DNA from: Brevibacillus dissolubilis
Lineage (GTDB): Bacteria > Bacillota > Bacilli > Brevibacillales > Brevibacillaceae
Assembly: GCF_006170445.1 (NCBI RefSeq)
Contig: NZ_VCNA01000001.1
Span: 682,001-746,000, forward strand
DNA: 64,000 nt
Direction: 5' to 3'
Under the pieces are notes generated by a model. The model did no database searches and was not told where the DNA came from. It saw only the letters and a program-made list of their open reading frames with translations. Positions 1 through 8,963 of this stretch are shown here, one piece after another. Made by a program: the position numbers and the translations under genes. The stretch's first letter is position 1. Each line of letters starts with the position of its first letter.

Positions 1-3000
1 CGATGATGGCGATTGGTTCGGTTGTGCGGGTATCGGAAGCTTGTTCCGTGTCATAAGCCGCAGTGAGAACCTCTCTCTCCTCGACGGTTACTGCGGCCTC
101 TGCATAAGCTTGAGTCACCGCTTGTGTCTGTGGAGCTTCCGATTGCAGCTGTACCGCATATTCCTGACGCATGGTTTCGTAGTAGTTGCTCATCAGGTAG
201 CCCGCAAAACGGGTAATGGTTGGGTAATCGTAGAAAAGCGTTGGGCTGATGTCAAACTGGAATTTTTTGCGCATTTTGACCATGACATTCGTCAAGCTGA
301 TAGAGTCGATCCCGAACTCTTCAAGGTTGGTGTCAAGACTGATCTGGTTGGTGGTGACATTGGCCGCTTCGGCAATCATCTGTTGCAGGTCGGATTCGAT
401 ATAGTGCAAAAGTCTGTCGTTCATGTTTTCCGCTCCTATCTGTTTTTTAGCTGGTTGTGCCGGTTTTTTCGGTGCTTGGGATTGTGGTGGTGATGTTGGC
501 GCTGGTGATGCTACTGGGGCCGTTTTTGCTTCAGAGACGGTAACATCTGGCTTAACTGGCTTTGCATCGCTTATGGCTTCCGGTGTTTTTGCCGGGGCAG
601 TCCCCTGTGCAGGTTCGACTGGTGTCGATACCGTTACAACAGGTGCCGTCGCCGGTTTCGCTATTGCCGCTGGAACTAGCTTGATCGCGGCATTCGTCTC
701 ACGGTCGCCGTATGCTTCGATAATGTCAGCGAGCTTGCTGGTCAACAGCAGTTTTTTATCGATTTTGAGACTCGCCGTCAGTGGGTATCGGTCCATGAAT
801 ACATAGACGGTCGGGATCATGTACGGCGGGAGCCAAGTTTTCAGTTCGTTTTTGCGTTCTTCACGGTTCATCAGCTGTTCGGTTTCCCGTTTTTTCAAGA
901 AGGCGATCAGCTGCTTATTGCCGTTGAGGTCATCCCGGACAAGCGCCACCGCTTCTTTGATATCACGGTTTTTGAGAAGCGCGTTCTCCACTTCCTCCAG
1001 CTCGACACGGAAGCCGCGCAGCTTCACCATGCGGTCAGCACGTCCGATGATGTCGATCCGTCCGTCTGCCAGATAGCGGACGAGGTCGCCTGTCTTGTAG
1101 AGCTGTTCACCTGGCTTGAACGGGTGTGGCACGAAGTTCTTGGCATTCATCTCAGGTCGCTCCAGATAACCACGGGAGAGCTGGATGCCGCCAAGATAGC
1201 ACTCTCCGATAACGCCAATCGGAACGGGATTCATATGTTTATCGAGGATATAAAATTCATTATTGTGATACGGACGTCCAATCGTGATCTTATCCCCTTC
1301 GGCTACCAGACCGCTGGAGTTGTAGATCGAGGTCTCGGTCGGCCCCCAGCCGTTCCACACCTCGGCGACCACCTTTTGCAGTTTTTCGCAGAGGTCTTTG
1401 GTCAGCGTGTCGCCACCTAGGAGCAGTCGTGCATTCACCTTTTTGCTCCAACCAGCGGAGACAAGCATCTGGCAGGTGGCCGGTGTGAACTGCAGGAAAG
1501 TAACCGGATCGTTCTCGATTTTTTCCAGTAGCTTGATGCCGTCTTTGAGGTAAGCCTCTGGTACGATATCAAGCGTGGCCCCGCATGTGGTCGGGAAGAA
1601 CATATCGATCACAGACATATCAAAACAGATTGTAAACACGCCGAGCATATAGTCACCAGGGCCGAGGTTGAATCGCTTATGTTTGGCGCAAAGGATATTG
1701 GTCAAGCCTTTGTGCAAGACCTGTACGCCCTTTGGCTTCCCAGTCGAACCAGACGTATAGAGTACATAGACCGTATCCTCCGGTGTCGCCCGGCGAACCT
1801 GCGGCACTTCCTTGGTGGTCGCTTCCTCTACGATCTTCTCCCAGTCGGTGTCGAGCTTGATCGCGCGGCCGTTGAAGTTAGGCAGCTTGTCCACCAGTGC
1901 CGTCTGCGAGATCACAATCGGGATTTTGGTCTCCTCGATCATAAAAGAGAGACGTTCCGCCGGATAAATCGGGTCAAACGGCACATACGCCGCACCTGAT
2001 TTCACGATCCCAAGAAGCGTCACCAGCATCATCTCAGAGCGTTCGAGGAATACCCCGACGAATTGACCAGCCTCTACTCCCTGCTGATTGAGATAGTGAG
2101 CCAGGTGTGTCGACATCTCATCGAGTTGAAGGTATGTCAGCTTGGTATCCTGATACACACAGGCGATTGCGTCCGGCGTGCGCTCCACCTGTTCGGCGAA
2201 AAGATCGAAGACACATTTTTCGGCAGGGAAATCAGCATAGTGGTCGTTCCACTCGATGAGGATTTTGTGCTCCTCCTCTGTGGTGAGCAGCTTGATTTCG
2301 GAGAGCTTTTTCTGCGGGCTTTTGGCGATATCGCTGAGGATTTGCACGTAGTGTGTCGCCATGCGCTGAATCGTCTCGTGGTCAAACAGAATTTGGTTAT
2401 ATTTGAACAGGACCTTGTAGCCGTGAGCAGTCGGGAACAGCTCAAGCGCGATATCATACTCCACCGCCTGATAGATCTCAGGAATCGTCTGAAGCGGCAG
2501 AGCCGAAGCGTCGCTGCTGTCGCCCTCCATCCAATTCTGGAAGCTGAAGGAGACGCGGAAAAGACTGGTCGGTGAGCTTGGGCCTTGGACGCGGCGCAGA
2601 TCTTGAATAATGGAATAATAAGGATAATCTCCGTGCTCCAACCCATTCACGACCGTTCCATGCACCTGTTCAAGCAGCTCCTCAAAGGTCGGATTGTCCG
2701 CCAGTTTGGTTCTGACCGCCAGCATGTTAACGAAATAACCGATCACATCACGGTAAGCAAGGTCGGGACGGCCAGCCGCAGGTGTACCCACCACGATATC
2801 TTCCTGATTCGTGTAGCGGTGCAATAACACGTTAAATGCCGAAAGCATGACGGTAAAAAGCGTCTTATCCACATGAATGGCAAGGTTTTGTAGGCCCTTG
2901 GTCACTTTTTCATCCACTTCGATCATAAAGGCATTGCCTTGGTATGCGGTTTTAAGCGGGCGGGGCTTGTCCAGCGGAAGCTCCAGAGCAGGAATCTCGC

Positions 3001-3703
3001 CGGAAAATTGGGACAGCCAGTATTCCCGGTGTACCTGTCCGGCCTCTCCGTTGATCATCTCATTTTGCCAATTCACAAAATCCTTGTAAGATACGGATGA
3101 TTCCGAAAATAAATAAGACTTCCCTGCACTCTCCGCTTGGTAGCACGCTTGAAAATCGCGTTGGAAGATAGCAAGAGAGATGCCGTCAAACACAATATGA
3201 TGAATGCAAATCAACAGATAATGGCAGTCTGATGCCTGACTGAACAGCGTAGCCCGCAGCATCTGGCCGTTACGCAGATCAAATGGCTGATGGGCTTCCT
3301 CTTTCATCTTGTCGATGATCTCCGCCTGCTCCAATCCAGACACATCTGTACAGGTCAGGCGAAAAGCAGCGGCTTCGGTTGTCCGTTGAACCGCTTCCCC
3401 CTCGTCATCCATCCCAAACTGAACACGCAGGCTCTCATGATGCTCCACCAAGCGTTGCAGAGTCCGCTCCAGAATCTCTGCATCGAGCGTCTGACGGATC
3501 AGAAACGCAATCGGAATGTTATAGGTATGGCTGTTTGGATGGAATTGCCAGTTTACCCACAGCCCTTTTTGTCCCTCGGAAAGCGGATAGGACAAAGGTC
3601 GGATCACCACCTGATCGAGCTGTTCAAGATACTGCGTCGCTTCCGTGATGGTCATTTCTTTCGCTGCCACTTTGCGAAAAATCTCTTCTTTCGTCAAACG
3701 CAT
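1..3703 (-). CDS. Gene 9: hybrid NRPS-PKS, C-A-PCP-KS (runs off left edge)
   Basis: Partial gene, open from ATG at 3703 to the window edge (1234 codons) with no stop seen; I checked the frame at several points along it. Residues 1-30 are a helical docking tail beginning MRLTKEEIFRKV. A condensation domain spans about 37-450 with an intact HHIVFDG (near 167). The adenylation domain spans about 488-950 with YTSGSTGKPKG, WGPTETS and YKTGD motifs. After a Pro/Ala-rich linker, a PCP spans 1092-1170 with EFGIDSISL. The last residues (EPIAIIG) are the start of a KS. It should accept the chain from the last ACP of gene 8 and add an amino acid. The pocket residues read D-M-I-Q-L-G-G-I-Y, close to the glycine code, so glycine is the best guess. 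The ribosome site is weak (AAGGA, 13 bases upstream). A terminator-like hairpin lies between it and gene 8, so its transcription may be partly independent. Confidence 0.93.
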   Translation of the reverse strand, partial: MRLTKEEIFRKVAAKEMTITEATQYLEQLDQVVIRPLSYPLSEGQKGLWVNWQFHPNSHTYNIPIAFLIRQTLDAEILERTLQRLVEHHESLRVQFGMDDEGEAVQRTTEAAAFRLTCTDVSGLEQAEIIDKMKEEAHQPFDLRNGQMLRATLFSQASDCHYLLICIHHIVFDGISLAIFQRDFQACYQAESAGKSYLFSESSVSYKDFVNWQNEMINGEAGQVHREYWLSQFSGEIPALELPLDKPRPLKTAYQGNAFMIEVDEKVTKGLQNLAIHVDKTLFTVMLSAFNVLLHRYTNQEDIVVGTPAAGRPDLAYRDVIGYFVNMLAVRTKLADNPTFEELLEQVHGTVVNGLEHGDYPYYSIIQDLRRVQGPSSPTSLFRVSFSFQNWMEGDSSDASALPLQTIPEIYQAVEYDIALELFPTAHGYKVLFKYNQILFDHETIQRMATHYVQILSDIAKSPQKKLSEIKLLTTEEEHKILIEWNDHYADFPAEKCVFDLFAEQVERTPDAIACVYQDTKLTYLQLDEMSTHLAHYLNQQGVEAGQFVGVFLERSEMMLVTLLGIVKSGAAYVPFDPIYPAERLSFMIEETKIPIVISQTALVDKLPNFNGRAIKLDTDWEKIVEEATTKEVPQVRRATPEDTVYVLYTSGSTGKPKGVQVLHKGLTNILCAKHKRFNLGPGDYMLGVFTICFDMSVIDMFFPTTCGATLDIVPEAYLKDGIKLLEKIENDPVTFLQFTPATCQMLVSAGWSKKVNARLLLGGDTLTKDLCEKLQKVVAEVWNGWGPTETSIYNSSGLVAEGDKITIGRPYHNNEFYILDKHMNPVPIGVIGECYLGGIQLSRGYLERPEMNAKNFVPHPFKPGEQLYKTGDLVRYLADGRIDIIGRADRMVKLRGFRVELEEVENALLKNRDIKEAVALVRDDLNGNKQLIAFLKKRETEQLMNREERKNELKTWLPPYMIPTVYVFMDRYPLTASLKIDKKLLLTSKLADIIEAYGDRETNAAIKLVPAAIAKPATAPVVTVSTPVEPAQGTAPAKTPEAISDAKPVKPDVTVSEAKTAPVASPAPTSPPQSQAPKKPAQPAKKQIGAENMNDRLLHYIESDLQQMIAEAANVTTNQISLDTNLEEFGIDSISLTNVMVKMRKKFQFDISPTLFYDYPTITRFAGYLMSNYYETMRQEYAVQLQSEAPQTQAVTQAYAEAAVTVEEREVLTAAYDTEQASDTRTTEPIAII

Positions 3704-3739
3704 AAGCTCGCTACATTCCTTTCGTAAGGTGGATTCTTC

Positions 3740-3880
3740 TTCGTTTAGATTGATTGAATTAATATGTTATTTTTATACTCAGAGACTATCTAACTACTAT
3801 CTAAGAAATATATTCCATCAAGGACTATAACAACTAGTGTAAGTATTATTGCCTAAATAAACAATATATTTTTTGATAAG
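3740..3880 (-). promoter_or_regulatory. Possible promoter region for gene 9
   Basis: Strongly AT-rich against the surrounding coding DNA, downstream of the hairpin and upstream of gene 9. The best hexamer pair on the minus strand is TTGTTT, 17 bases, TACACT (about 3834-3862), with several mismatches to the sigma-A consensus. Position and composition suggest a promoter; the hexamers alone are weak. Confidence 0.25.
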
Positions 3881-3920
3881 TTGTTGTGTTTTTTTCTAGC
3901 CGACGGGACTCCTGTCCTAT

Positions 3921-3960
3921 GAAGAAAGAGGGGGGAAAGATAGAGTGACGGCTTTCCCCC
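3921..3960 (-). terminator. Intrinsic terminator or attenuator after gene 8
   Basis: Perfect 9-bp inverted repeat GGGGGAAAG / CTTTCCCCC (arms 3931-3939 and 3952-3960) with a 12-base loop. On the minus strand it is followed by a pyrimidine-rich tail (CTCTTTCTTC). This fits a Rho-independent terminator 45 bases after the gene 8 stop. Because gene 9 must continue the assembly line, it may act as an attenuator rather than a full stop. Confidence 0.6.
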
Positions 3961-4004
3961 GTTTCCTGTATAGGTACATCCTGCTACTGCTACGCTACTT
4001 CTTC

Positions 4005-7000
4005 TTACTTCTTATCTAAAATGCTTTGTTCCATCAGTATGGCCTCTTCTGGAGTGAGCTTTCCTTCGCTCAGCTGCTGTAAGAGAAGCTGATAGAAATC
4101 AGCAGCGGCTTCGTCTTGCTGTTGCGAATCAGCGGAGGTATTGCCGGCTTGTTGGGTGCCGCTTTGGCTTTGGCTGTTCGTCGTTAGTGACGCCGGTTCT
4201 ACACCATTGAACAGATCGTGACAGATATAGTTGACGATGTCATGGATGCTGCTCAGATCGGCAAATGCTTTGATAGAAAGGCGGGTATTGTATTCCTTTT
4301 CCAGATACTGCATGAGACGCATTCCGGAAAGGGAGTCGAAGCCGTAGCGTTTGAGATTTTCCTTCACTTTGATTTCTTCGACCGGGAGCTTTAATAGGTC
4401 GGAGATAAGCTGGGTGATGGATTGTTGGACGCGCTCCTGCCAAGTCAGCGGCGGGGCTGGTGGTGTTTGGGTGTCGGCTGGTGAACCGATCGTAGGCGCT
4501 ACTTCGAGTGTAGCAGCAGCTTCCAACCTTGCGTTCTGCACAGGCTGCTCAGGTGCAGGCAATGGAGCCCAATAGCGCTTGCGGGCAAATGGATAGGTCG
4601 AGAGCGGGATTCGTTTTACCTGACCTGTACGAGGCAGACTGTTCCAGTCTACTTCTGCACCGGATGCCCAGACTTTTCCGAGCATGTTCCATTCTTGGGA
4701 CTCGATTAATTGCCTGATGAATACTTCACCTGCACGGCCATCGAACATCGAGTCGGTCTCATTAGTCGTGACGTAAGTTCCCGCAGTCGGCTTCCCTGTC
4801 TGGTAGGCGCGCAGGGTTTGGATCGCTTCTTCGATGGTGGAAGCCATGAAGGCAAGGCGTTCTTCCATCGCTTCGCGGCCTGTCTGCAGAGTGTAGGCGA
4901 TGTCGGAGAGGCGGAGTGGTTTGGATACTCGCTCTGCGCCGATCGCCACAGCAGGCGAATGAACAGCGTCAGCATAATAGCGTACCAGTTGATCGGCATG
5001 TACCCGAGTCAGATCGTGTAGGAACTGACGCAATGTCGGGCACTCGGCAAATACGTTAGGTACCAGATCAATGCCATACATCGCATTCAGCTGATTGGTC
5101 AATTCGACGGAGCCGACAGCATCAAGCCCGTACTCCGCTAGCATTTCGTCCAGATCGAGGTCGTGAGCAGCGATGGTAAGCAGCTGAGCGGTCAGTTGAA
5201 GGATATCCCGCTCCAGAAGTGACGGAATGGTTGCCAAATTCCCGGAGTCAGTTGATGGAGTGTCGGCAGAATCCGTTGAAATAGACCCCTCTGCCGCCAG
5301 ATCGGTATTTTCTCCTGACACTGGGTCAAGTCGGGCTTGCAGGTCAGTCGCCAGCTGGTCGGCATATGCCTGCAGACGCTCTTTGGTGCGGGCTGACAGG
5401 ATGATCAGCTGTGGTGCAGAATCCTCCTCTTTTGCCCCCGAACATGTAGCTTCTGGTGCCTGATACTCCTCGATGATCATATGTGCATTCGCCCCGCCTG
5501 CCCCAAATGCGTTGATCGCAGCACGGCGCGGATAAGTGGTGGCTACCCCGTTTTCGATCAAGACAGGCTGCTTCCACTCAGACAACTCGCGGTTGACATA
5601 GAACGGGGTCTCTTCAAACGCGATATTGGGGTTCAACACCTCGGAATGAATGGACGGAGCGATCTGCTTGTGCTTGAGCTGCAAAAGCACTTTGGCAATA
5701 GCGGCGATTCCAGAGGCGGATTCCAAGTGGCCGATGTTGGCCTTGACGGAGCCGACCGGACAGTATTGTATATCCATAGTGAAGGGACGGTAGGCCTTGG
5801 TCATGCTGTTCACTTCGATCGGGTCACCAAGCGAGGTGCCGACCGCTTGGCATTCGATATAACTGATCGTGCGCGGGTTGATGCCTGTCTGCTTGAGCGT
5901 CTGCTCGATCACCCTGGCTTGGGTGTTGAGGTTGGGAACCATGTAGCCATTGGAGCGGCCACTGTGGTTGAGCGCGCTGCCTTTGATCACGCCGTAGATA
6001 TGGTCACCGTCTGCGATGGCCTGCTGCAGCGGCTTCAACAACACCGCGCCGACGCCTTCGCCCGGCACATAGCCGTCTCCCCCGTCAGCGAAACTGTGGC
6101 ATTTGCCGTCACTAGACATGAGACCGCCTTGGCTCAGGGTGATGAATTTGTTGGGATGGATCGAGACATTGACACCGCCTGCAATCGCTATTTCACACTC
6201 ACCGCGACGAATGCTTTCGCAGGCCAGATGGACGGTAGTAAGCGATGAAGAGCACATCGTATCCATCGCCAGACTTGGGCCCTGAAAATCAAAAAAGTAC
6301 GAGACACGGTTGGCAATCGAAGCAAGCGAATTGCCCGGAATGATGCCCTGTGCGCGGTTATGCGGCTCAGCGCCAAACATCTGATACTGCGCATACATCA
6401 CCCCGACAAATACACCCACGGACTGCTTGGACAAGCCAGCTGGCGTGTACCCTGCATCCTCTACCGCATGCCATACCGTTTCGAGGAACAAGCGCTCCTG
6501 TGGGTCCATATACTCTGCCTCTCGTGGCGAAATCTCGAAAAACAGCGGGTCAAACTGATCCACACCGTCAAGGAAGCCGCCCCATTTGCCATAGGCCTTG
6601 CCTGCTTTGCCCTTTTCGGGGTCAAAATCCTGACGGTAATCCCAACGATCAGCTGGAATTTCGGTGACGCAGTCTTTGCCTGCCTTGAGATTTTCCCAAT
6701 ATTCGTTCAGGCTGTTCGACTGCGGAAAACGTCCGTCGATCCCGATAATGGCGATCTCTTGTAGCGTATTGTGTGGATTGCAGCTGTTGGCAGGCTGTTG
6801 GGTGATGTCGGAGGATGATCGTGCAAAACGGTTACGGGTTCGTGCGGCACGGCCTTCGGGACGGGTGGAGCTGCCGGGTCTTTGTGCAGACGAGCCGTTA
6901 TTTTGTTGGGGAGCACGATATGCGGTTGATTTTGTTGGGCTGGTCGCTGTTCGCATGGTCGTTTCGTTGAGCGCTTCGGCTGTTTCGTATGTTGCCACAA

Positions 7001-8963
7001 GATCTGTTGCTGTCTCTGTAACCCCAAGTGTTTTACGCAAGAGTTCCCCGTAATTTTCGATAAAATAACCGGTCAGCTCGCCAATCGTCTGATATTCGTA
7101 GAACAGTGTTTTGGGCAATTCCCCGAAGGATTTTTCCAGTTCTTTGGTAATGCTCATGATGATGATGGAGTCGATTCCATACTTTTCAAAGCGTTGCTTG
7201 GACGAGATTTTGCCTGCGGGCAGGTTGATTTCGTTGGATAGGATGCTTTTGAGCCAGTCTTCCGTTGCGTCGCGGAGCTGGTCGGTGACGGGTATCGCAG
7301 ACGTATGTACCGTGTGTGGAGCGGCTGTCGCAGGTGATTGTGGTTGTTCCACCGCTTTCACCTTCAGCGCCGTACGGATACGCGTCTGATCCCCCTCAAG
7401 CACCATCAGATGGGTCGCGTCACCTTGAAGTGCATCGGCAAATGCTTGCACCCCTGCTTCCTCGCTGAGGGCTACGATGCCTGTCGCCTGTGTCAGCTGG
7501 GCAATTGCCGCTTCCGGAACCTGCATGCCGCCATCTCGCCAGATCGGCCAGTTGATTGACACAGACTTGCCCGGACGAATCGCCGAACGGTATGCCGCAA
7601 AAGCATCCATGAAGCCGTTCGCGTAAGCATAGTCGCACTGCCCTGCGTTACCGATCATCGCCGCAGTTGACGAGAACAGGACAAAAAAGTCGAGTGCCTC
7701 TCCCTTCGTCGCTTCATCAAGCCACAGAGTTCCGTATACTTTTGGCGCGAGCACGTCGTCAAGCTGTGCTTTCGTTTTGGTAAAAGCCAGCGAATCACGG
7801 AGGAGCCCAGCGCTGTGAATGATACCGTTGATTGTGCCGAAGCAGGCTTTGGTCTCAGCTACCCAGCGTTGTACATCTTCGCGGTTGGACACGTCTCCGC
7901 GCAGGTAGAGCACTTCAGCCCCGTTGGCTTCCAGCTGTCGGATCTGTTCGGTCTTATCCGCGCTTAGTTCAGAACGGCCAGTGAGGACGAGCTTCGCTTT
8001 GGCCTGCTGAGCAAGATAACGGGCAAAAATCAGACCGAGTCCACCTGCCCCGCCCGTTATCAGGCAGACGCCCTGTGTGGGAAATGAACCGATGGGGTTG
8101 GTATCTGGTGCAGACGGTGCTTGGGAGCTTGGATGGGATGGGACAACCACTTCCTGCAGACGTCGGACATAGCGCTTCTCCGACTCATAGCAGACATCTG
8201 TCGCCCCCTCTTCCTTGCCTGAAAGCTCCCGCAGAATCGCTCGTCCCACCTGATGGACATCCCGTCGGTCAGATACAGCAAGGGTCTGATAGAACAGCTT
8301 CGGATTCTCCATCTGCATCGTTTTGTGAAACCCACTTAAAGCGGTATACAGAGGTTGAACCTGGTCTCTCCCGCCCGGATAGACGTAGAGGAGACGAAGC
8401 TGGTCAGCCCATTTTTGCTTGGTCAATGCTTGGGTCAGGTAGAGCAAGGAGTAGACGCTCTCGGTAAGTCCAGTCTGAACCGCTTGTTCGTCTGTGGAAA
8501 AGGCTTCATGGCCCCAAGCGTAGACAATCTGCTCCGGCTTGGCGTCCTGCTCATGCAATGCTTGGAGCAGGTGCTGGTAGTCTGCCGGATCAGACGTATT
8601 GATGATATATTGATCGGTGCCGCATGCTTGGTACGACTCGCCCGGAGTTACGAGGATCAGGCGGACAGCAGACTCGGAAGCTTTTGTCTGTTCGGATGCT
8701 TGAAGCTGTGCTTGGAGTGCATCGCGCAATGCTTCGTTTTTATCAAAAATAAGGAGGGAACCAGCCAAAGAAGCGGCTTTGGCTGGAACCTCGGATATGT
8801 GCCATGCAGTGGTGAAGCAGATCGTGCCGGGAGTGTTACGGGTATTCGTACTCGCTGGATGCCCGTCAGATGGCAGCGACTTGATCAACTGGAACGCATC
8901 GGTTGCATGGATCGTGCCTGCCTCCAACATTCGTAGGATTTCATTTCTACTTAGACGACTCAT
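4005..8963 (-). CDS. Gene 8: trans-AT PKS, KR-ACP-KS0-pseudoACP-ACP
   Basis: 1652 aa. Order by residue: N-terminal docking helix 1-32; KR with structural subdomain 45-525 (CLITGGAGGLG, FSSTAAMIG, CDYAYAN, all catalytic residues present); ACP 555-640 (YGIDSIII); KS 733-1164; ACP-like insert 1245-1335; post-KS linker; ACP 1500-1585 (YGFDSLSGM); C-terminal docking helix 1615-1652. The KS keeps Cys (DTMCSSS) and the second His (NIGHLES), but the HGTGT motif reads QAVGT (5848-5862), so it should pass the chain on without elongating it. The ACP-like insert reads YGLDAVG, with Ala for the pantetheinyl Ser. The first KR-ACP completes the module begun by the KS-DH at the end of gene 7. The last ACP should feed the C domain of gene 9. 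The start overlaps gene 7 by 17 bases and has GGGGGAG just upstream. Confidence 0.95.
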   Translation of the reverse strand: MSRLSRNEILRMLEAGTIHATDAFQLIKSLPSDGHPASTNTRNTPGTICFTTAWHISEVPAKAASLAGSLLIFDKNEALRDALQAQLQASEQTKASESAVRLILVTPGESYQACGTDQYIINTSDPADYQHLLQALHEQDAKPEQIVYAWGHEAFSTDEQAVQTGLTESVYSLLYLTQALTKQKWADQLRLLYVYPGGRDQVQPLYTALSGFHKTMQMENPKLFYQTLAVSDRRDVHQVGRAILRELSGKEEGATDVCYESEKRYVRRLQEVVVPSHPSSQAPSAPDTNPIGSFPTQGVCLITGGAGGLGLIFARYLAQQAKAKLVLTGRSELSADKTEQIRQLEANGAEVLYLRGDVSNREDVQRWVAETKACFGTINGIIHSAGLLRDSLAFTKTKAQLDDVLAPKVYGTLWLDEATKGEALDFFVLFSSTAAMIGNAGQCDYAYANGFMDAFAAYRSAIRPGKSVSINWPIWRDGGMQVPEAAIAQLTQATGIVALSEEAGVQAFADALQGDATHLMVLEGDQTRIRTALKVKAVEQPQSPATAAPHTVHTSAIPVTDQLRDATEDWLKSILSNEINLPAGKISSKQRFEKYGIDSIIIMSITKELEKSFGELPKTLFYEYQTIGELTGYFIENYGELLRKTLGVTETATDLVATYETAEALNETTMRTATSPTKSTAYRAPQQNNGSSAQRPGSSTRPEGRAARTRNRFARSSSDITQQPANSCNPHNTLQEIAIIGIDGRFPQSNSLNEYWENLKAGKDCVTEIPADRWDYRQDFDPEKGKAGKAYGKWGGFLDGVDQFDPLFFEISPREAEYMDPQERLFLETVWHAVEDAGYTPAGLSKQSVGVFVGVMYAQYQMFGAEPHNRAQGIIPGNSLASIANRVSYFFDFQGPSLAMDTMCSSSLTTVHLACESIRRGECEIAIAGGVNVSIHPNKFITLSQGGLMSSDGKCHSFADGGDGYVPGEGVGAVLLKPLQQAIADGDHIYGVIKGSALNHSGRSNGYMVPNLNTQARVIEQTLKQTGINPRTISYIECQAVGTSLGDPIEVNSMTKAYRPFTMDIQYCPVGSVKANIGHLESASGIAAIAKVLLQLKHKQIAPSIHSEVLNPNIAFEETPFYVNRELSEWKQPVLIENGVATTYPRRAAINAFGAGGANAHMIIEEYQAPEATCSGAKEEDSAPQLIILSARTKERLQAYADQLATDLQARLDPVSGENTDLAAEGSISTDSADTPSTDSGNLATIPSLLERDILQLTAQLLTIAAHDLDLDEMLAEYGLDAVGSVELTNQLNAMYGIDLVPNVFAECPTLRQFLHDLTRVHADQLVRYYADAVHSPAVAIGAERVSKPLRLSDIAYTLQTGREAMEERLAFMASTIEEAIQTLRAYQTGKPTAGTYVTTNETDSMFDGRAGEVFIRQLIESQEWNMLGKVWASGAEVDWNSLPRTGQVKRIPLSTYPFARKRYWAPLPAPEQPVQNARLEAAATLEVAPTIGSPADTQTPPAPPLTWQERVQQSITQLISDLLKLPVEEIKVKENLKRYGFDSLSGMRLMQYLEKEYNTRLSIKAFADLSSIHDIVNYICHDLFNGVEPASLTTNSQSQSGTQQAGNTSADSQQQDEAAADFYQLLLQQLSEGKLTPEEAILMEQSILDKK
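4955..5220 (-). other. Pseudo-ACP insert in gene 8 (Ser to Ala)
   Basis: ACP-like fold signature in the post-KS linker. The helix II motif reads YGLDAVGSVEL where a functional carrier has YGxDSxxxxxL. It cannot be pantetheinylated at that position. It lies between the LSARTKERLQAYA and IAYTLQTGREAMEERLA linker segments. Confidence 0.75.
5470..6760 (-). other. Non-elongating KS (KS0) in gene 8
   Basis: Ketosynthase domain with the active-site Cys in DTMCSSS, but the first catalytic His replaced by Gln (ECQAVGT instead of EAHGTGT). Loss of this His is the established hallmark of condensation-incompetent trans-AT KS domains. It is followed by an ACP, and the next enzyme is an NRPS C domain. Confidence 0.85.

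Larger units (their letters stand above)
3704..4004 (-). other. AT-rich 301-base gap between genes 8 and 9
   Basis: This is the only non-coding stretch longer than 20 bases in the window. It holds a terminator-like hairpin next to gene 8 (about 3921-3960) and a strongly AT-rich half (about 3740-3900) before gene 9. I see no open frame with a ribosome site, no tRNA-like fold and no recognisable riboswitch. Confidence 0.85.

Noticed and set aside
1-3703. Gene 9 suspected to be broken because no stop is visible
   Set aside because: The frame was checked at several points (near 3703, 3059, 2402, 1085, 707, 422 and the edge) and is consistent; catalytic motifs of C, A and PCP are intact. It simply runs off the window.
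3834-3862. Confident sigma-A promoter for gene 9
   Set aside because: The best hexamer pair has several mismatches; kept only as a low-confidence regulatory region.
5481-6248. Plus-strand open frame (255 codons) opposite the gene 8 KS0
   Set aside because: Antisense shadow of the KS; same pattern as the other KS regions.
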